A DNA stretch of 11,807 nt from DATKEH01 sp035546355 (GCA_035546355.1 DATKEH010000241.1:1-11807), one strand, 5' to 3'; numbered from the stretch's first letter, positions 1 through 8,068 are shown. Notes: generated by a model from the letters alone, not told the origin. Numbers and translations: made by a program.

Positions 1-161
1 GAGCCGGTGATGCGGGCGCTGTCGACCGCCTGGATGCTCTGCTTGCCGCCGCGAGCCTCGAGGTGCTTGGCGAGCACCTCGTCGAGGGTCATCTCGGCGT
101 GGGCGGCGGCGGCGCAGAGCAGCAGGGCCGCCAGGGCGAGGCGCGAGGTTCTGCGGAACAT
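1..161 (-). CDS. Exported LolA-like outer membrane lipoprotein-sorting protein, N-terminal fragment (partial)
   Basis: Only the first ~53 codons lie in the window; the gene continues past the left edge. The start is the ATG at 161-159, preceded by a strong ribosome binding site (AGGGAGGA, 175-168 on the minus strand) with 6 nt spacing. Residues 1-22 form a Sec signal peptide (RR n-region, hydrophobic LALAALLLCAAAA core, AHA cleavage motif). The mature start reads MTLDEVLAKHLEARGGKQ, followed by a segment like 'IQAVDSARITG'. This is the usual opening of the periplasmic LolA-like 'outer membrane lipoprotein-sorting protein' group, common in Acidobacteriota ('...DEIIAKHIEARGG..KL.AI.S.R.TG'). 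That match is family knowledge from a short stretch, and the fold itself is not visible. The gene lies 100 bp downstream of the receptor gene on the same strand but has its own good promoter in the gap. Confidence 0.6.
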   Translation of the reverse strand, partial: MFRRTSRLALAALLLCAAAAHAEMTLDEVLAKHLEARGGKQSIQAVDSARITG

Positions 162-167
162 GGGGGA

Positions 168-175
168 TCCTCCCT
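168..175 (-). promoter_or_regulatory. Ribosome binding site of the LolA-like gene
   Basis: AGGGAGGA on the minus strand, 6 nt before the ATG at 161. It is a near-perfect anti-SD match and fixes the start codon. Confidence 0.7.
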
Positions 176-221
176 GTCTTCGGCGATGAAAAGGGTGACG
201 CGGCGCGAGAGCCGCCGCTGG

Positions 222-250
222 ATTGTACGCTCCAGGGGCGGATTTGTTCA
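222..250 (-). promoter_or_regulatory. Sigma70-like promoter for the LolA-like gene
   Basis: On the minus strand, TGAACA (250-245) is separated by exactly 17 nt from TACAAT (227-222). The -35 matches TTGACA at 4 of 6 positions and the -10 matches TATAAT at 5 of 6. It is the best-looking promoter in this GC-rich window. It predicts a leader of about 50 nt containing a GC hairpin (GCGGCG 200-205 with CGCCGC 213-218). It begins just after the receptor gene stop at 262, so the LolA-like gene can be expressed separately. Confidence 0.5.
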
Positions 251-261
251 CTCCCCGCGCG

Positions 262-2358
262 TCACGGGCTCCAGCGCAGGCCGACGCCGAAGCTGCGCCG
301 GGGCGAGGGCGACACCTTGCGGTCGGCGGAGCTGAAGTACAGCTCGTCGAGCAGGTTGGCGGCATGCAGCGACACCGCCAGCTGCTCGCTGAGGCGGTAG
401 CTCGCCGTCAGCGAGACCAGGTGCGCGGCGGGGATGGCCTTCTCGCCGCTGCCGGGATCGTCCTTGTCCAGGCGGTACTGCCAGCGGCTGCCCAGCTCCC
501 ACGCCCCGCCGCGCCAGCGGCCGCCGAGCTCCACCCGCGCCGCCGGCACGTCCGCCAGCGCGCCGCCGCCGTCGTCCTCCCCCTCCATCCAGTGCCCCGA
601 CCAGGTCAGCTGCCAGGCGGCGGCGGGGATCCAGAACCCCTCGACCTCGAAGCCCTCGATGGTGCCGGACTGGAGGTTGGCGTAGGTCAGCAGGTCGGGG
701 GCGATCTCCAGCCGCTCGATGTAGTCGTCGATGGCGGTGTGGAAGGCGAAGGCGGCGAGGTAGGCGCGGGAGCCGAACAGGCGCACGCCGACGTCTGCCG
801 ACAGCGACCGCTCCGGCTCGAGGTCGGGGTTGCCGACGACGCCGCCGCGGCCGGTGGTGCCGGTGAAGAAGCGCTCCGACAGCGTCGGGAAGCGCAGGCC
901 GCTGCCCAGGTTGGCGGTGAGCTCCACCCCCTCGGCCACCGGCACCACCGCGCCGAGGAAGCCGTTCCAGGCGGAGTCGTCGCGGTCGTCGCGCCCCGGG
1001 CCGCCGCCGTTCTGTTGCCGCTCCCAGCTGAGGCGGCCGCCGCCGAGGAGGGTGGCCTTCCCCCACGCCCAGCGGGCGGTGGCGAAGGCGGCGAGGTCGT
1101 CGAGCGCGGCGTCGTCCAGCGTCGTCAGGGTCTCGACCGGCTCCCCTTCCGGCATGCGCCGCTCCTCGGCGGTGACGCCGCGGCGGGCGAAGTAGTCGAA
1201 GCCCGCCTGCACCGTCAGGCTGCGGCCGAGGGACCACTCCCCCTGGCCCGAGGCGCCGAGGTCGAGGGACTGGTTGTCGACCACCGCCAGCAGCCCCGGC
1301 GCGACGTCGCGGGTCGTCAGGTCGTTGGGGTGGGCGAAGAGCGTGAAGCTCCAGCCCTCGGCTCCCTGCAGCCGCAGGGTGCCCAGCAGGTGGCGCTCGC
1401 GCGGGTAGGTGGTCACCTGCTCGGGGAAGTCGGTGCTGGCCTTGCCGATGTCCTCCCCCCATGACGGCACCAGGGTGAGCTCGACGGTGCGCTCCCCCCA
1501 GGCCCAGCGGCGGGAGAGCGAGGCCGAGCTCTGCGCGAAGTGGCTGTTGAGCCGGGTGCCGTCGGGGGCCTCGGCGTCGTCGGCGCGGCGGTGGGCGAGG
1601 CCGAGGGACCAGGCTTGGTTCCCCCAACCGGCGACCAGGTAGCGCTCGTCGCCGGCCCCGTCCCAGCCCGCCGCGGCCCACGGCGAGTCGAAGGTACGCG
1701 GGAAGACCTGCACCACGCCGCCGAGGGCGCCGGAGCCGTAGTAGGTGGACGACGGCCCGCGCACCACCTCGACGGCGCCCATTAGCAGGGGGTCGAGGAA
1801 CGACGCCGACACCCCGGCGCGCCGCTCGCCGACGATGGGCGCGCCGGCGAACAGGGTCAGCACCCGCTGGCGAGCCACGCCGCGGATCGAGTACACCTGG
1901 AAGATGCCGCCCTGGCCGCTCTCGCTCACCCCCGGCACCCGCTCGAGGGCCTCACCGAGGGTGGCGGGAGGGGCCGCCTCGGCGGCGGGCCGGAGGTTGG
2001 AGACCGCCACCGAGACCGGGCCGACGCGCTCGCCGCCGCGCTCGGCCGACACCACGATCTCCTCGAACACCGTCTGCTTGCCCGCCAGCTGCAGCACCAG
2101 CGGCGAAGTGGGGAGCCGGTCGAAGGTCGTGGTCAGCGGGTCGAAGCGCGGGTGGTGCACGACCAGCACCAGGGGGGGGACGAGCGGCGGCAGGCGAAAG
2201 CGGCCGCGCGCGTCGGTCATCGTCTCGTGGGCGCCGTCGCCGGTGGCCACCCAGGCGTGCTCGACCGGCACTCCCTCGCGCGTCTCCACCCGCCCCTCCA
2301 GGGCCAGGGCGGGGGCGGGGGCGAAGAGGGGGAGCAGCAGACCGATGAGCTCGAGCAT
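262..2358 (-). CDS. TonB-dependent outer membrane receptor (BtuB/FepA-like layout)
   Basis: A 698-residue active importer of the outer membrane, energised by TonB-ExbBD. Residues 1-19 look like a signal peptide ending APALA. Residues ~21-92 form a carboxypeptidase-regulatory-like beta-sandwich (EGRVETREGVPVEHAWV...TDARGRFRLPPL). Residues 98-105 (VFEEIVVSA) look like a TonB box. The plug follows at ~115-222, with TLGEALERVPGV, SIRGVARQRVL and VEVVRGPSSTYYGSGALGGV. The rest is a 22-strand-type barrel with the signatures GSGLRFPTLSERF and GNPDLEPERS, ending FGVGLRWSP. The barrel motifs resemble vitamin B12/siderophore receptors, but the ligand cannot be assigned. The ATG at 2358 has no Shine-Dalgarno site and the signal peptide lacks a basic n-region. 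An in-frame ATG at 2409 would add a basic MRQGPTRR start, but it overlaps the divergent ABC start codon and uses atypical codons, so 2358 is preferred without certainty. Confidence 0.9.
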   Translation of the reverse strand: MLELIGLLLPLFAPAPALALEGRVETREGVPVEHAWVATGDGAHETMTDARGRFRLPPLVPPLVLVVHHPRFDPLTTTFDRLPTSPLVLQLAGKQTVFEEIVVSAERGGERVGPVSVAVSNLRPAAEAAPPATLGEALERVPGVSESGQGGIFQVYSIRGVARQRVLTLFAGAPIVGERRAGVSASFLDPLLMGAVEVVRGPSSTYYGSGALGGVVQVFPRTFDSPWAAAGWDGAGDERYLVAGWGNQAWSLGLAHRRADDAEAPDGTRLNSHFAQSSASLSRRWAWGERTVELTLVPSWGEDIGKASTDFPEQVTTYPRERHLLGTLRLQGAEGWSFTLFAHPNDLTTRDVAPGLLAVVDNQSLDLGASGQGEWSLGRSLTVQAGFDYFARRGVTAEERRMPEGEPVETLTTLDDAALDDLAAFATARWAWGKATLLGGGRLSWERQQNGGGPGRDDRDDSAWNGFLGAVVPVAEGVELTANLGSGLRFPTLSERFFTGTTGRGGVVGNPDLEPERSLSADVGVRLFGSRAYLAAFAFHTAIDDYIERLEIAPDLLTYANLQSGTIEGFEVEGFWIPAAAWQLTWSGHWMEGEDDGGGALADVPAARVELGGRWRGGAWELGSRWQYRLDKDDPGSGEKAIPAAHLVSLTASYRLSEQLAVSLHAANLLDELYFSSADRKVSPSPRRSFGVGLRWSP

Positions 2359-2368
2359 CGCGGCGCCG

Positions 2369-2375
2369 TAGAATA
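2369..2375. promoter_or_regulatory. Candidate overlapping divergent -10 elements
   Basis: The 49-bp gap between the receptor ATG and the ABC ATG holds one AT-rich spot. It reads TAGAAT (2369-2374) on plus and TATTCT (2375-2370) on minus, within the imperfect palindrome GTAGAATAC. Either could serve as a -10 box; no convincing -35 is visible on either side. The minus hexamer ends 11 nt before the receptor ATG. Confidence 0.25.
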
Positions 2376-2407
2376 CAGCGCCCGCGCGCCGCGTAGGCCC
2401 CTGTCGC

Positions 2408-3351
<944 letters not shown>

Positions 3352-3355
<4 letters not shown>

Positions 3356-4629
3356 ACGTCAAGCTGCTCACCATCACCCGCCGCGAGTACCTGTCGCGGG
3401 TCAAGACCAAGGCCTTCTGGATCGGCACCGTCGCCCTGCCGCTGCTGATGGCGGCGTGGATGGTGCTGCCGACGCTGATCATGAGCCGCGCCCGCGGCGG
3501 CCTGGTGCTGGTGGTGGTCGACGAGACCGGCACGGTGGCCCCGGCGCTGGCGCGCGAGCTCGAGGAGGGACTGCCGCGGCAGGGCCGCCAGGCGAACCTC
3601 GACCTCGAGGTGGTCGCGCCCGCCGCCGACGTCGCCGCCCAGCAGGAGGAGCTGGATCGCCGCATCCTCGCCGATCAGATCGACGCCTGGCTGTGGGTCT
3701 CGCAGCAGGGCCTGGACGAGAACCGCCTCGAGTACCACGGCCAGACGGTCACCAACCTGCTCACCCTGGAGGTCCTCGAGCGCCTGGTCAGCCGGGTGGT
3801 GCGGCAGCAGCGGCTGGTGGCGGCGGGCTACGACCCGCAGCAGATCGAGCAGCTGGTGACCGGGGTGTCGCTGCACAAGGTGCAGGTGAGCGAGGCGGGG
3901 GCGCGCGCCGACCAGGGGCTGGGCGGCCTGGCGCTGGCCATCGGCCTGTTCACCATCCTCTACATGGCCATCATGATCTACGGCAACATGGTCATGCACG
4001 GGGTGCTCGAGGAGAAGGCCAACCGCGTCGTCGAGCTGGTGGTGTCGACGGTGCAGCCGTGGGAGCTGATGGCCGGCAAGCTGCTCGGCATCGGCGCCGT
4101 GGCGCTCACCCAGATCGGCATCTGGCTGGGCTCGGCGGCGGTGCTCACCGCCCCGGGGCTGATGACGGCGCTCGCCGCCATGCCCGAGGACGTGCCGCTG
4201 CCGACCCTGTCGCCGGTGCTGGTGCTGCACTTCCTCGCCCACTTCCTGCTCGGCTTCACCCTCTATGCCTCCTTCTACGCGCTGATCGGCGCCGCCTTCA
4301 ACAACCCCCAGGAGGCGCAGCAGCTGGCGGGGTTCGGGGTGATCTTCCTGGTCGCCCCGTGGATGGTGTTCATGCCGGTGCTCAACGACCCCGACGGGAC
4401 GCTGGCGGTGGTGTCGTCGCTGATCCCGCTGTTCACGCCGCTGCTGATGATGCTGCGCATCGCCGTCAAGATGCCGCCCGCCTGGCAGCTCGCCCTCGGC
4501 TACGGCCTGACCCTCGCCCTCGACCTGTTCATGATCTGGGTGTGCGCGCGGGTCTACCGGGTCGGCATTCTGATGTACGGCAAGCGGCCGACCCTGCGCG
4601 AGATCTGGCGCTGGATGCGCTACGCCTAG
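3352..4629 (+). CDS. ABC-2 type exporter permease (NatB/YhaP-like)
   Basis: A 425-residue inner-membrane permease paired with the ATPase just upstream. The start is TTG at 3352, overlapping the ATPase stop as TTGA and preceded by GAGGAG at 8 nt, so the two proteins are probably made by coupled translation. Topology fits the ABC2_membrane_3 family: one helix at ~22-44, a large extracytoplasmic domain at ~48-188, then about six helices (190-214, 243-266, 286-314, 325-345, 354-371, 378-402). The conserved cytoplasmic stretch after TM2, GVLEEKANRVVELVVSTVQ (217-235), followed by PWELMAGKLLGIGAV, is the hallmark of NatB/YhaP permeases. GAAFNNPQEAQQL at ~313-325 is another conserved site. The gene appears complete, ending in TAG just before a small hairpin. 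No substrate can be assigned. Confidence 0.92.
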
Positions 4630-4630
4630 G

Positions 4631-4645
4631 GCCGCCTAGGGCGGC
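4631..4645. terminator. Small GC hairpin between convergent genes
   Basis: GCCGCC (4631-4636), loop TAG, GGCGGC (4640-4645) forms a perfect 6-bp stem. It lies between the permease stop (4627-4629) and the stop of the convergent acidic-protein gene (4651). A direct repeat CCTAGGG (4625-4631 and 4635-4641) is superimposed. No T-tract follows on either strand, so intrinsic termination is doubtful; position is the main argument. Confidence 0.3.
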
Positions 4646-4650
4646 GCCAG

Positions 4651-4992
4651 TCAATCATCATCGGGCGGCGCGGCATCCGGGGTGTCGTCGGCCAGCTCCT
4701 GGGTGCGGCGCAGCAGCTCGCCGGCCTGGCGGGCCTTCTCGTCGGCGCTGGCGTCGGAGTCGCGCAGCTCCTTCCAGTCGCTGCTTATGGCGTCGGCACG
4801 GGCCTCGACGTCGTCGCTCCCCTCGTCGTCCCAGGCGTCGTCGTCGTAGCTCTCGCCGCCCCACGAGTCCTCTTCGAAACTGGAGCGCCGGGGCTCGTCG
4901 CTCACCTCTTGGGCGGCGGGCCGGCAGGCGTTGCCGGCGAGGGCCACGAGGGCGGCGAGGGCGAGCGTCGGCAGGGCAAAGCGGATCGGCAT
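4651..4992 (-). CDS. Small, highly acidic exported hypothetical protein (possible lipoprotein)
   Basis: A 113-residue protein of unknown function, with no family recognised. The ATG at 4992 is chosen over a GTG six bases upstream because AGGAGG lies 5 nt before the ATG but would abut the GTG. Residues 1-22 form a signal sequence (MPIRFALPTLALAALVALAG). Cys23 follows in GNAC, which is not a proper lipobox (Asn at -2, Gly at -3), so lipidation is uncertain. The mature part is striking: 31 Asp/Glu against 10 Lys/Arg in 90 residues, with WDDEGSDD-type runs, then a probably helical stretch (~62-103) and an acidic DDD end. It is likely disordered at the N-terminal side of the mature chain. It is convergent with the ABC operon, so it is not part of it. 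Confidence 0.6.
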   Translation of the reverse strand: MPIRFALPTLALAALVALAGNACRPAAQEVSDEPRRSSFEEDSWGGESYDDDAWDDEGSDDVEARADAISSDWKELRDSDASADEKARQAGELLRRTQELADDTPDAAPPDDD

Positions 4993-4997
4993 GGGCA

Positions 4998-5003
4998 CCT
5001 CCT
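4998..5003 (-). promoter_or_regulatory. Ribosome binding site deciding the start of the acidic protein
   Basis: AGGAGG on the minus strand, 5 nt before the ATG at 4992-4990. It favours this ATG over the GTG at 4998-4996. Confidence 0.65.
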
Positions 5004-5020
5004 GGGCGATGGCTGTCCCG

Positions 5021-5026
5021 ACTATA
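5021..5026 (-). promoter_or_regulatory. Candidate -10 element for the acidic protein gene
   Basis: TATAGT (5 of 6 to TATAAT) on the minus strand, 28 nt upstream of the ATG and suitably placed before the AGGAGG site. No recognisable -35 at 16-18 nt. The same spot reads TATACC (5024-5029) on plus and could also serve the divergent small gene at 5122, ~90 nt away. Confidence 0.35.
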
Positions 5027-5121
5027 CCGCCGGGCTGTCGACCATGCGCGGGGCGCCGATTCCGTCTTCAGGAGCAGGGGGGCGGCGCAGTGGAGCGTCG
5101 CCCCCGGCGGAGGGCGGAGCG

Positions 5122-5319
5122 ATGAGTCAGGAGCTGAGAGTGCGGGGCGTGCACCGCGGAGGCCGCCTGGAGCTGGCCGACGCCGCGGCCTTGCCCGAGG
5201 GGGCCGAGGTCGAAGTGGTGGTCCGGGAGCGCCTGCTGGCGGAGCTGGAGGGGATGATGCGGGGCAATCCCTTCCTCGACGGGTCGCGGCCGCCGCCGCC
5301 GCCGCCGCTGCGCTGGTGA
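5122..5319 (+). CDS. DUF104/AF2212-like small protein, putative antitoxin without visible toxin
   Basis: A 65-residue protein. The ATG at 5122 is chosen because GGAGGG (5109-5114) lies 7 nt upstream and because homology begins right after it; the open frame extends further 5' without a better start. Residues 5-34 (LRVRGVHRGGRLELADAAAL, then PEGAEVEVVV) fit the pattern of the DUF104/AF2212-like family (short beta strand, 'G.leL....LPEG.eVeV'), whose members are often annotated as antitoxins. Residues 35-54 are probably helical. The tail has six consecutive prolines (57-62, all CCG codons) and ends LRW. No PIN-domain or other toxin adjoins it: the next gene is convergent, 18 bp away, and encodes a peptidase. 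The antitoxin role is therefore inferred only from weak family resemblance. Confidence 0.5.
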   Translation: MSQELRVRGVHRGGRLELADAAALPEGAEVEVVVRERLLAELEGMMRGNPFLDGSRPPPPPPLRW

Positions 5320-5337
5320 GGCCGGACGCCGCGGGCG

Positions 5338-6390
5338 CTATACGACCGCCGCCTGGTCCAGGTGCAGGGTCCCGGCGTCGGCGTCGAGCGTCGCCGCGAG
5401 CCCGATCGGCAGGGTGAGCTTCTCCCGCACGTGGCCGAAGGCGAGCCCGGAGAGGACCGGCACGCCCAGCGGCGCCAGGTGGTGGTGGAGGATCTCCTCC
5501 AGGCTGAAGGTGGGCCCCTCGCCCGGCGGGCAGTCGGTGCAGTGGCCGAAGACCACGCCGGCGGCCGCCGCCAGCTTGCCCCCCTGGGCGAGCTGGGTGA
5601 GCATGCGATCGACCCGGTAGAGCTCCTCGTGGGTGTCCTCGAGCAGCAGGATGGCGCCTTCGGTGTCGACCTCCCAGGGCGTGCCCATGAGCACCGCCAG
5701 CAGGGTGAGGTTGCCTCCCGCCAGCCGGCCGCTGGCGCGGCCGCCGCGCACGGTGACGGTGCGCCAGGTGCGGTTGACCAGCTCCTCCGCCGGCTTGTCC
5801 GGGTTGGCGAGGGTGCCGATCGGCTCGCGCGACATCAGCACCCGCCGCAGGTGGGCGAGCGTCCAGGGGCGGAGGTTGCCCGCCGCCGCCGGCCCATGGA
5901 AGGTGACCAGGCCGGTCTGCTGGTGGATGGCGTTGAGCAGCGCGGTGACGTCGCTGAAGCCCACCAGCGGCTTGGGGTGGCGGCGGATGGCGTCGTAGTC
6001 GAGCAGCGGCAACAGCCGCGGCGTGCCCCAGCCGCCGCGAAAGCAGAAGATCCCCTTCACCTCGGGGTCGGCGAAGGCGGCGTTCAGGTCGGCCGCCCGC
6101 TCGGCGTCGGTGCCGGCGAAGTAGCCGTGACGCTGCCGTACGTGCTCCCCCGGCCGCACCCGCAAGCCGATCGCCTCGAGCTGCTCGCGGGCGAGGTCGA
6201 TGCTGCTGGGCTCGAAGGCTAGGGAGGCGGGCAGCACCAGCGCCACCGTGTCGCCGGGGGCGAGCCGCGGTGGCTTGATCGCGCCGCTCGCCCGCCGCTG
6301 CCGCCGGCGCTGGGCGCCGGCCTGCCGCGGCAGGGCCGCCCCGAGGCCGGCGAGCGCCAGCAAGCGGCCGAGGTCGCGACGGCTGATCAC
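5338..6390 (-). CDS. Tat-exported S66 family LD-carboxypeptidase (LdcA/MccF-like)
   Basis: A 350-residue serine peptidase. S66 enzymes cut the L,D bond that releases the terminal D-Ala of murein tetrapeptides (LdcA) or cleave related amide bonds (MccF). The Ser-Glu-His triad expected for the family is visible: Ser147 in PLVGFSDVTALL, Glu251 in LLLEDTHEEL, His320 in FGHVREKLTLPIG. Other family blocks are PGDTVALVLPAS (45-56), FAGTDAERAADLNAAFADP (91-109) and CFRGGWG (116-122). The start is GTG at 6390, overlapping the upstream gene's TGA as GTGA. The N-terminus MISRRDLGRLLALAGLGAAL with AGA at 24-26 is a twin-arginine signal, so the enzyme should act outside the cytoplasm; E. coli LdcA is cytoplasmic. 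A basic cluster RRRQRR (28-33) follows the likely cleavage site. It forms an operon with the S12 hydrolase upstream. Confidence 0.9.
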   Translation of the reverse strand: MISRRDLGRLLALAGLGAALPRQAGAQRRRQRRASGAIKPPRLAPGDTVALVLPASLAFEPSSIDLAREQLEAIGLRVRPGEHVRQRHGYFAGTDAERAADLNAAFADPEVKGIFCFRGGWGTPRLLPLLDYDAIRRHPKPLVGFSDVTALLNAIHQQTGLVTFHGPAAAGNLRPWTLAHLRRVLMSREPIGTLANPDKPAEELVNRTWRTVTVRGGRASGRLAGGNLTLLAVLMGTPWEVDTEGAILLLEDTHEELYRVDRMLTQLAQGGKLAAAAGVVFGHCTDCPPGEGPTFSLEEILHHHLAPLGVPVLSGLAFGHVREKLTLPIGLAATLDADAGTLHLDQAAVV

Positions 6391-7943
6391 GGCGTTCCCC
6401 CCGCGGGCCGCGGCACCGGGTAGAGGTACTCCGAGCGGCGGCGGATGCGCTCGACCCGGCCGTCCGGGCCGATCTCGAAGGCCAGCGGCTCGCCGTCGGG
6501 CATCAGGAAGCTGCCGTCGGGCCGCGGCCGCAGCCGCGACACGCCGGCGGTGGGCTCGGCGGCCGGCGGGTAGTCGTGCTCGTAGACCACCAGCTCGCCG
6601 CCCAGCAGCAGCACCCGGTACTCCCAGCCCCAGGGGTCGCTGTACAGGCCGAGGTAGCGCTGCCAGGCCGGGTCGGGCTTCGGCCGCTCTGCGTCGGGCG
6701 TCTCGGCCAGCGCTCCGGCGGCGAGCTCCCAGGCGCGGCGGGAGAAGAACCAGGGGCTCATGTCGTCGGCGTTGGTCATCGCCACCACCGCCAGCTCCGC
6801 GTCGGGGTCCAGCAGCAGGTGGCTGCGGTGGCCGCCGATCCAGCCGCCGTGGGTCACCAGGGTCTCGCCCTCGACCCGCAGGATGCCGAAGCCCAGTCCG
6901 CGGCCGCCGTTCCATCCTTCGTGGACCACCTGCGGCCGGCGCATCTCCCGCACGGTGTGGCCGGCGAGCACCGGCTCGGGCCGCTCCTCCTGCGGCTCGT
7001 CGCGCAGGTGCAGGGCGGCGAAGCGGGCGAGGTCCTCGACGGTCGAGGTCACCGCCGCCGCCGGGGCGAGGCCGCGGGTCGGGTAGTAGTCGTGGGCGCG
7101 GCGGCTGCCGTCGGGGAGGCGGCGCATGTAGCCGCTGGCCATCCCGCGCCGCTGCGCGAGCGTCGGATCGGCGGCCGAGCGGGTCATGCCCAGGGGGACG
7201 AGGATCTGCTCGTCGACGTACCGCGCCCAGGGCTGGCCCGACACCGCCGCCACCACCTGGCCGAGCAGGGCGATCCCCAGGTTGGAGTACCCGTAGCGCT
7301 CGCCGGGAGGGTGGAGGAGGGATTGGTTCCGCGCCACCGCCAGCACCTCGGCGGCGGTGGGGAAGTCGTGCGTCGTCCAGTAGGGGAAGTCCCCCTCGCG
7401 GGGCAGCCCGGCGGTGTGGGTGAGCACGTGCCGAAGGGTCACCGGCAGGGCGTCGGGGAAGGGGCTGTGGACGGCGAAGCCCGGCAGGTGGCGGGTCACC
7501 GGGTCGTCGAGATCGAGCCGCCCGGCGTCGCGCAGCTGCAGGACGGCGGTGGCGGTGAACAGCTTGCTCGCCGAGCCGAGGCGGAACCGGGTCTGCGGCG
7601 TCACCGGCGTGCGGGTGGCGAGGTCGCTGACGCCGTAGCCGCGGCTCCAGATCAGCTCCCCCTGGTAGACGACGCCGAGCGCCAGTCCCGGCCAGCCGTG
7701 ATAGGCGATGTGCTCGGCGATCCACAGGTCGAGGAGGGTGAACGCGTCGGCGACCGCCGGCGAGAGCTCCGGCGGCGCCGCGGCCGCCAGCGGCGCCTGG
7801 GCGGCGGCCGGCGGCCGCCCCTCGGAGGCCACCGGCGGGGTCCCGGCGATCGCAGACGCCGCCGCGCCGAAGGCCAGCAGCAACACCGCGGCGGCGAGCG
7901 ACCGCGTGGCGGCGTCGGAGATCCGGTGGCGGGCGGCGGTCAT
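6387..7943 (-). CDS. Exported serine hydrolase, beta-lactamase class C/S12 peptidase family
   Basis: A 518-residue protein of the PF00144 family, which includes DD-carboxypeptidases, D-aminopeptidases, esterases and class C beta-lactamases. Residues ~14-33 form a signal peptide, followed by an Ala/Pro-rich linker to ~60. The catalytic domain spans ~65-410: SxxK at 124-127 (SASK, nucleophile Ser124), YxN as YSN at 219-221, and the third motif HGG at 365-367 (THGGWIGGHRS) in place of KTG. Other family marks are VTLRHVLTHTAGLP (168-181) and HPPGERYGYSNLG (211-223). Residues ~425-510 (YLGLYSDPWGWEYRVLLL...) form the small beta-rich C-terminal domain often fused to these hydrolases. The start ATG at 7943 has only a weak AGGA before it. 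Its TGA overlaps the S66 start by 4 nt, implying coupled translation and a shared task, probably on D-amino-acid or murein peptides. Antibiotic resistance should not be assumed. Confidence 0.9.
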   Translation of the reverse strand: MTAARHRISDAATRSLAAAVLLLAFGAAASAIAGTPPVASEGRPPAAAQAPLAAAAPPELSPAVADAFTLLDLWIAEHIAYHGWPGLALGVVYQGELIWSRGYGVSDLATRTPVTPQTRFRLGSASKLFTATAVLQLRDAGRLDLDDPVTRHLPGFAVHSPFPDALPVTLRHVLTHTAGLPREGDFPYWTTHDFPTAAEVLAVARNQSLLHPPGERYGYSNLGIALLGQVVAAVSGQPWARYVDEQILVPLGMTRSAADPTLAQRRGMASGYMRRLPDGSRRAHDYYPTRGLAPAAAVTSTVEDLARFAALHLRDEPQEERPEPVLAGHTVREMRRPQVVHEGWNGGRGLGFGILRVEGETLVTHGGWIGGHRSHLLLDPDAELAVVAMTNADDMSPWFFSRRAWELAAGALAETPDAERPKPDPAWQRYLGLYSDPWGWEYRVLLLGGELVVYEHDYPPAAEPTAGVSRLRPRPDGSFLMPDGEPLAFEIGPDGRVERIRRRSEYLYPVPRPAGGTP

Positions 7944-7990
7944 GGGGTCCTGCGGGCGCGACAGAGGTGGATGCCCGTTCGGCGCGGCCG

Positions 7991-7996
7991 AGCATA
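7991..7996 (-). promoter_or_regulatory. Candidate -10 element of the S12/S66 operon
   Basis: TATGCT on the minus strand, 47 nt before the ATG at 7943. The -35 position (17 nt spacing: 8014-8019) falls inside the REP palindrome and reads CCCGCC, with no -35 match. Support is limited to the TAnnnT pattern in a GC-rich gap. Confidence 0.25.
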
Positions 7997-8007
7997 TGGG
8001 AAAGTGT

Positions 8008-8034
8008 CGTAGGGGCGGGGCTCCGCCCCCGCCC
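8008..8034 (+). repeat. REP-type palindrome, copy 1 (GTAG-headed hairpin)
   Basis: CGTAG followed directly by an 8-bp stem: GGGCGGGG (8013-8020), loop CTCCGC (8021-8026), CCCCGCCC (8027-8034). A second copy in the opposite orientation lies at 11611-11637. The GTAG tetranucleotide at the foot of the hairpin is the mark of REP elements moved by REP-associated tyrosine transposases (RAYT/TnpA-REP); no such transposase is in the window. The copy sits in the 125-bp divergent gap between the S12/S66 operon and the symporter. Confidence 0.7.
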
Positions 8035-8051
8035 GTCTTCCGCCCCTGCCA

Positions 8052-8057
8052 TAGACT
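8052..8057 (+). promoter_or_regulatory. Candidate -10 element of the symporter gene
   Basis: TAGACT ends 11 nt before the ATG at 8069, implying a leader of only a few bases, consistent with the absence of a Shine-Dalgarno site. The -35 position at 17 nt spacing (8029-8034) is exactly the last six bases of the REP palindrome, CCGCCC. Confidence 0.3.
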
Positions 8058-8068
8058 CGTCCCGCCGC

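Noticed and set aside
200..218. Rho-independent terminator after the receptor gene (GCGGCG/CGCCGC stem, with a short T-run some bases later)
   Set aside because: The T-run is separated from the stem by several bases, and the hairpin lies inside the predicted leader of the next gene. Termination or attenuation cannot be told apart.
4625..4641. Direct repeat CCTAGGG x2 as an attachment site or target-site duplication
   Set aside because: The 10-bp spacing and overlap with the GCCGCC/GGCGGC hairpin and the permease stop codon explain it. No mobile gene lies nearby.
6387..7943. Class C beta-lactamase conferring antibiotic resistance
   Set aside because: The motifs are those of the wide S12 family (SASK, YSN, HGG instead of KTG). 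The C-terminal domain and pairing with an S66 peptidase favour a peptidase or esterase role.
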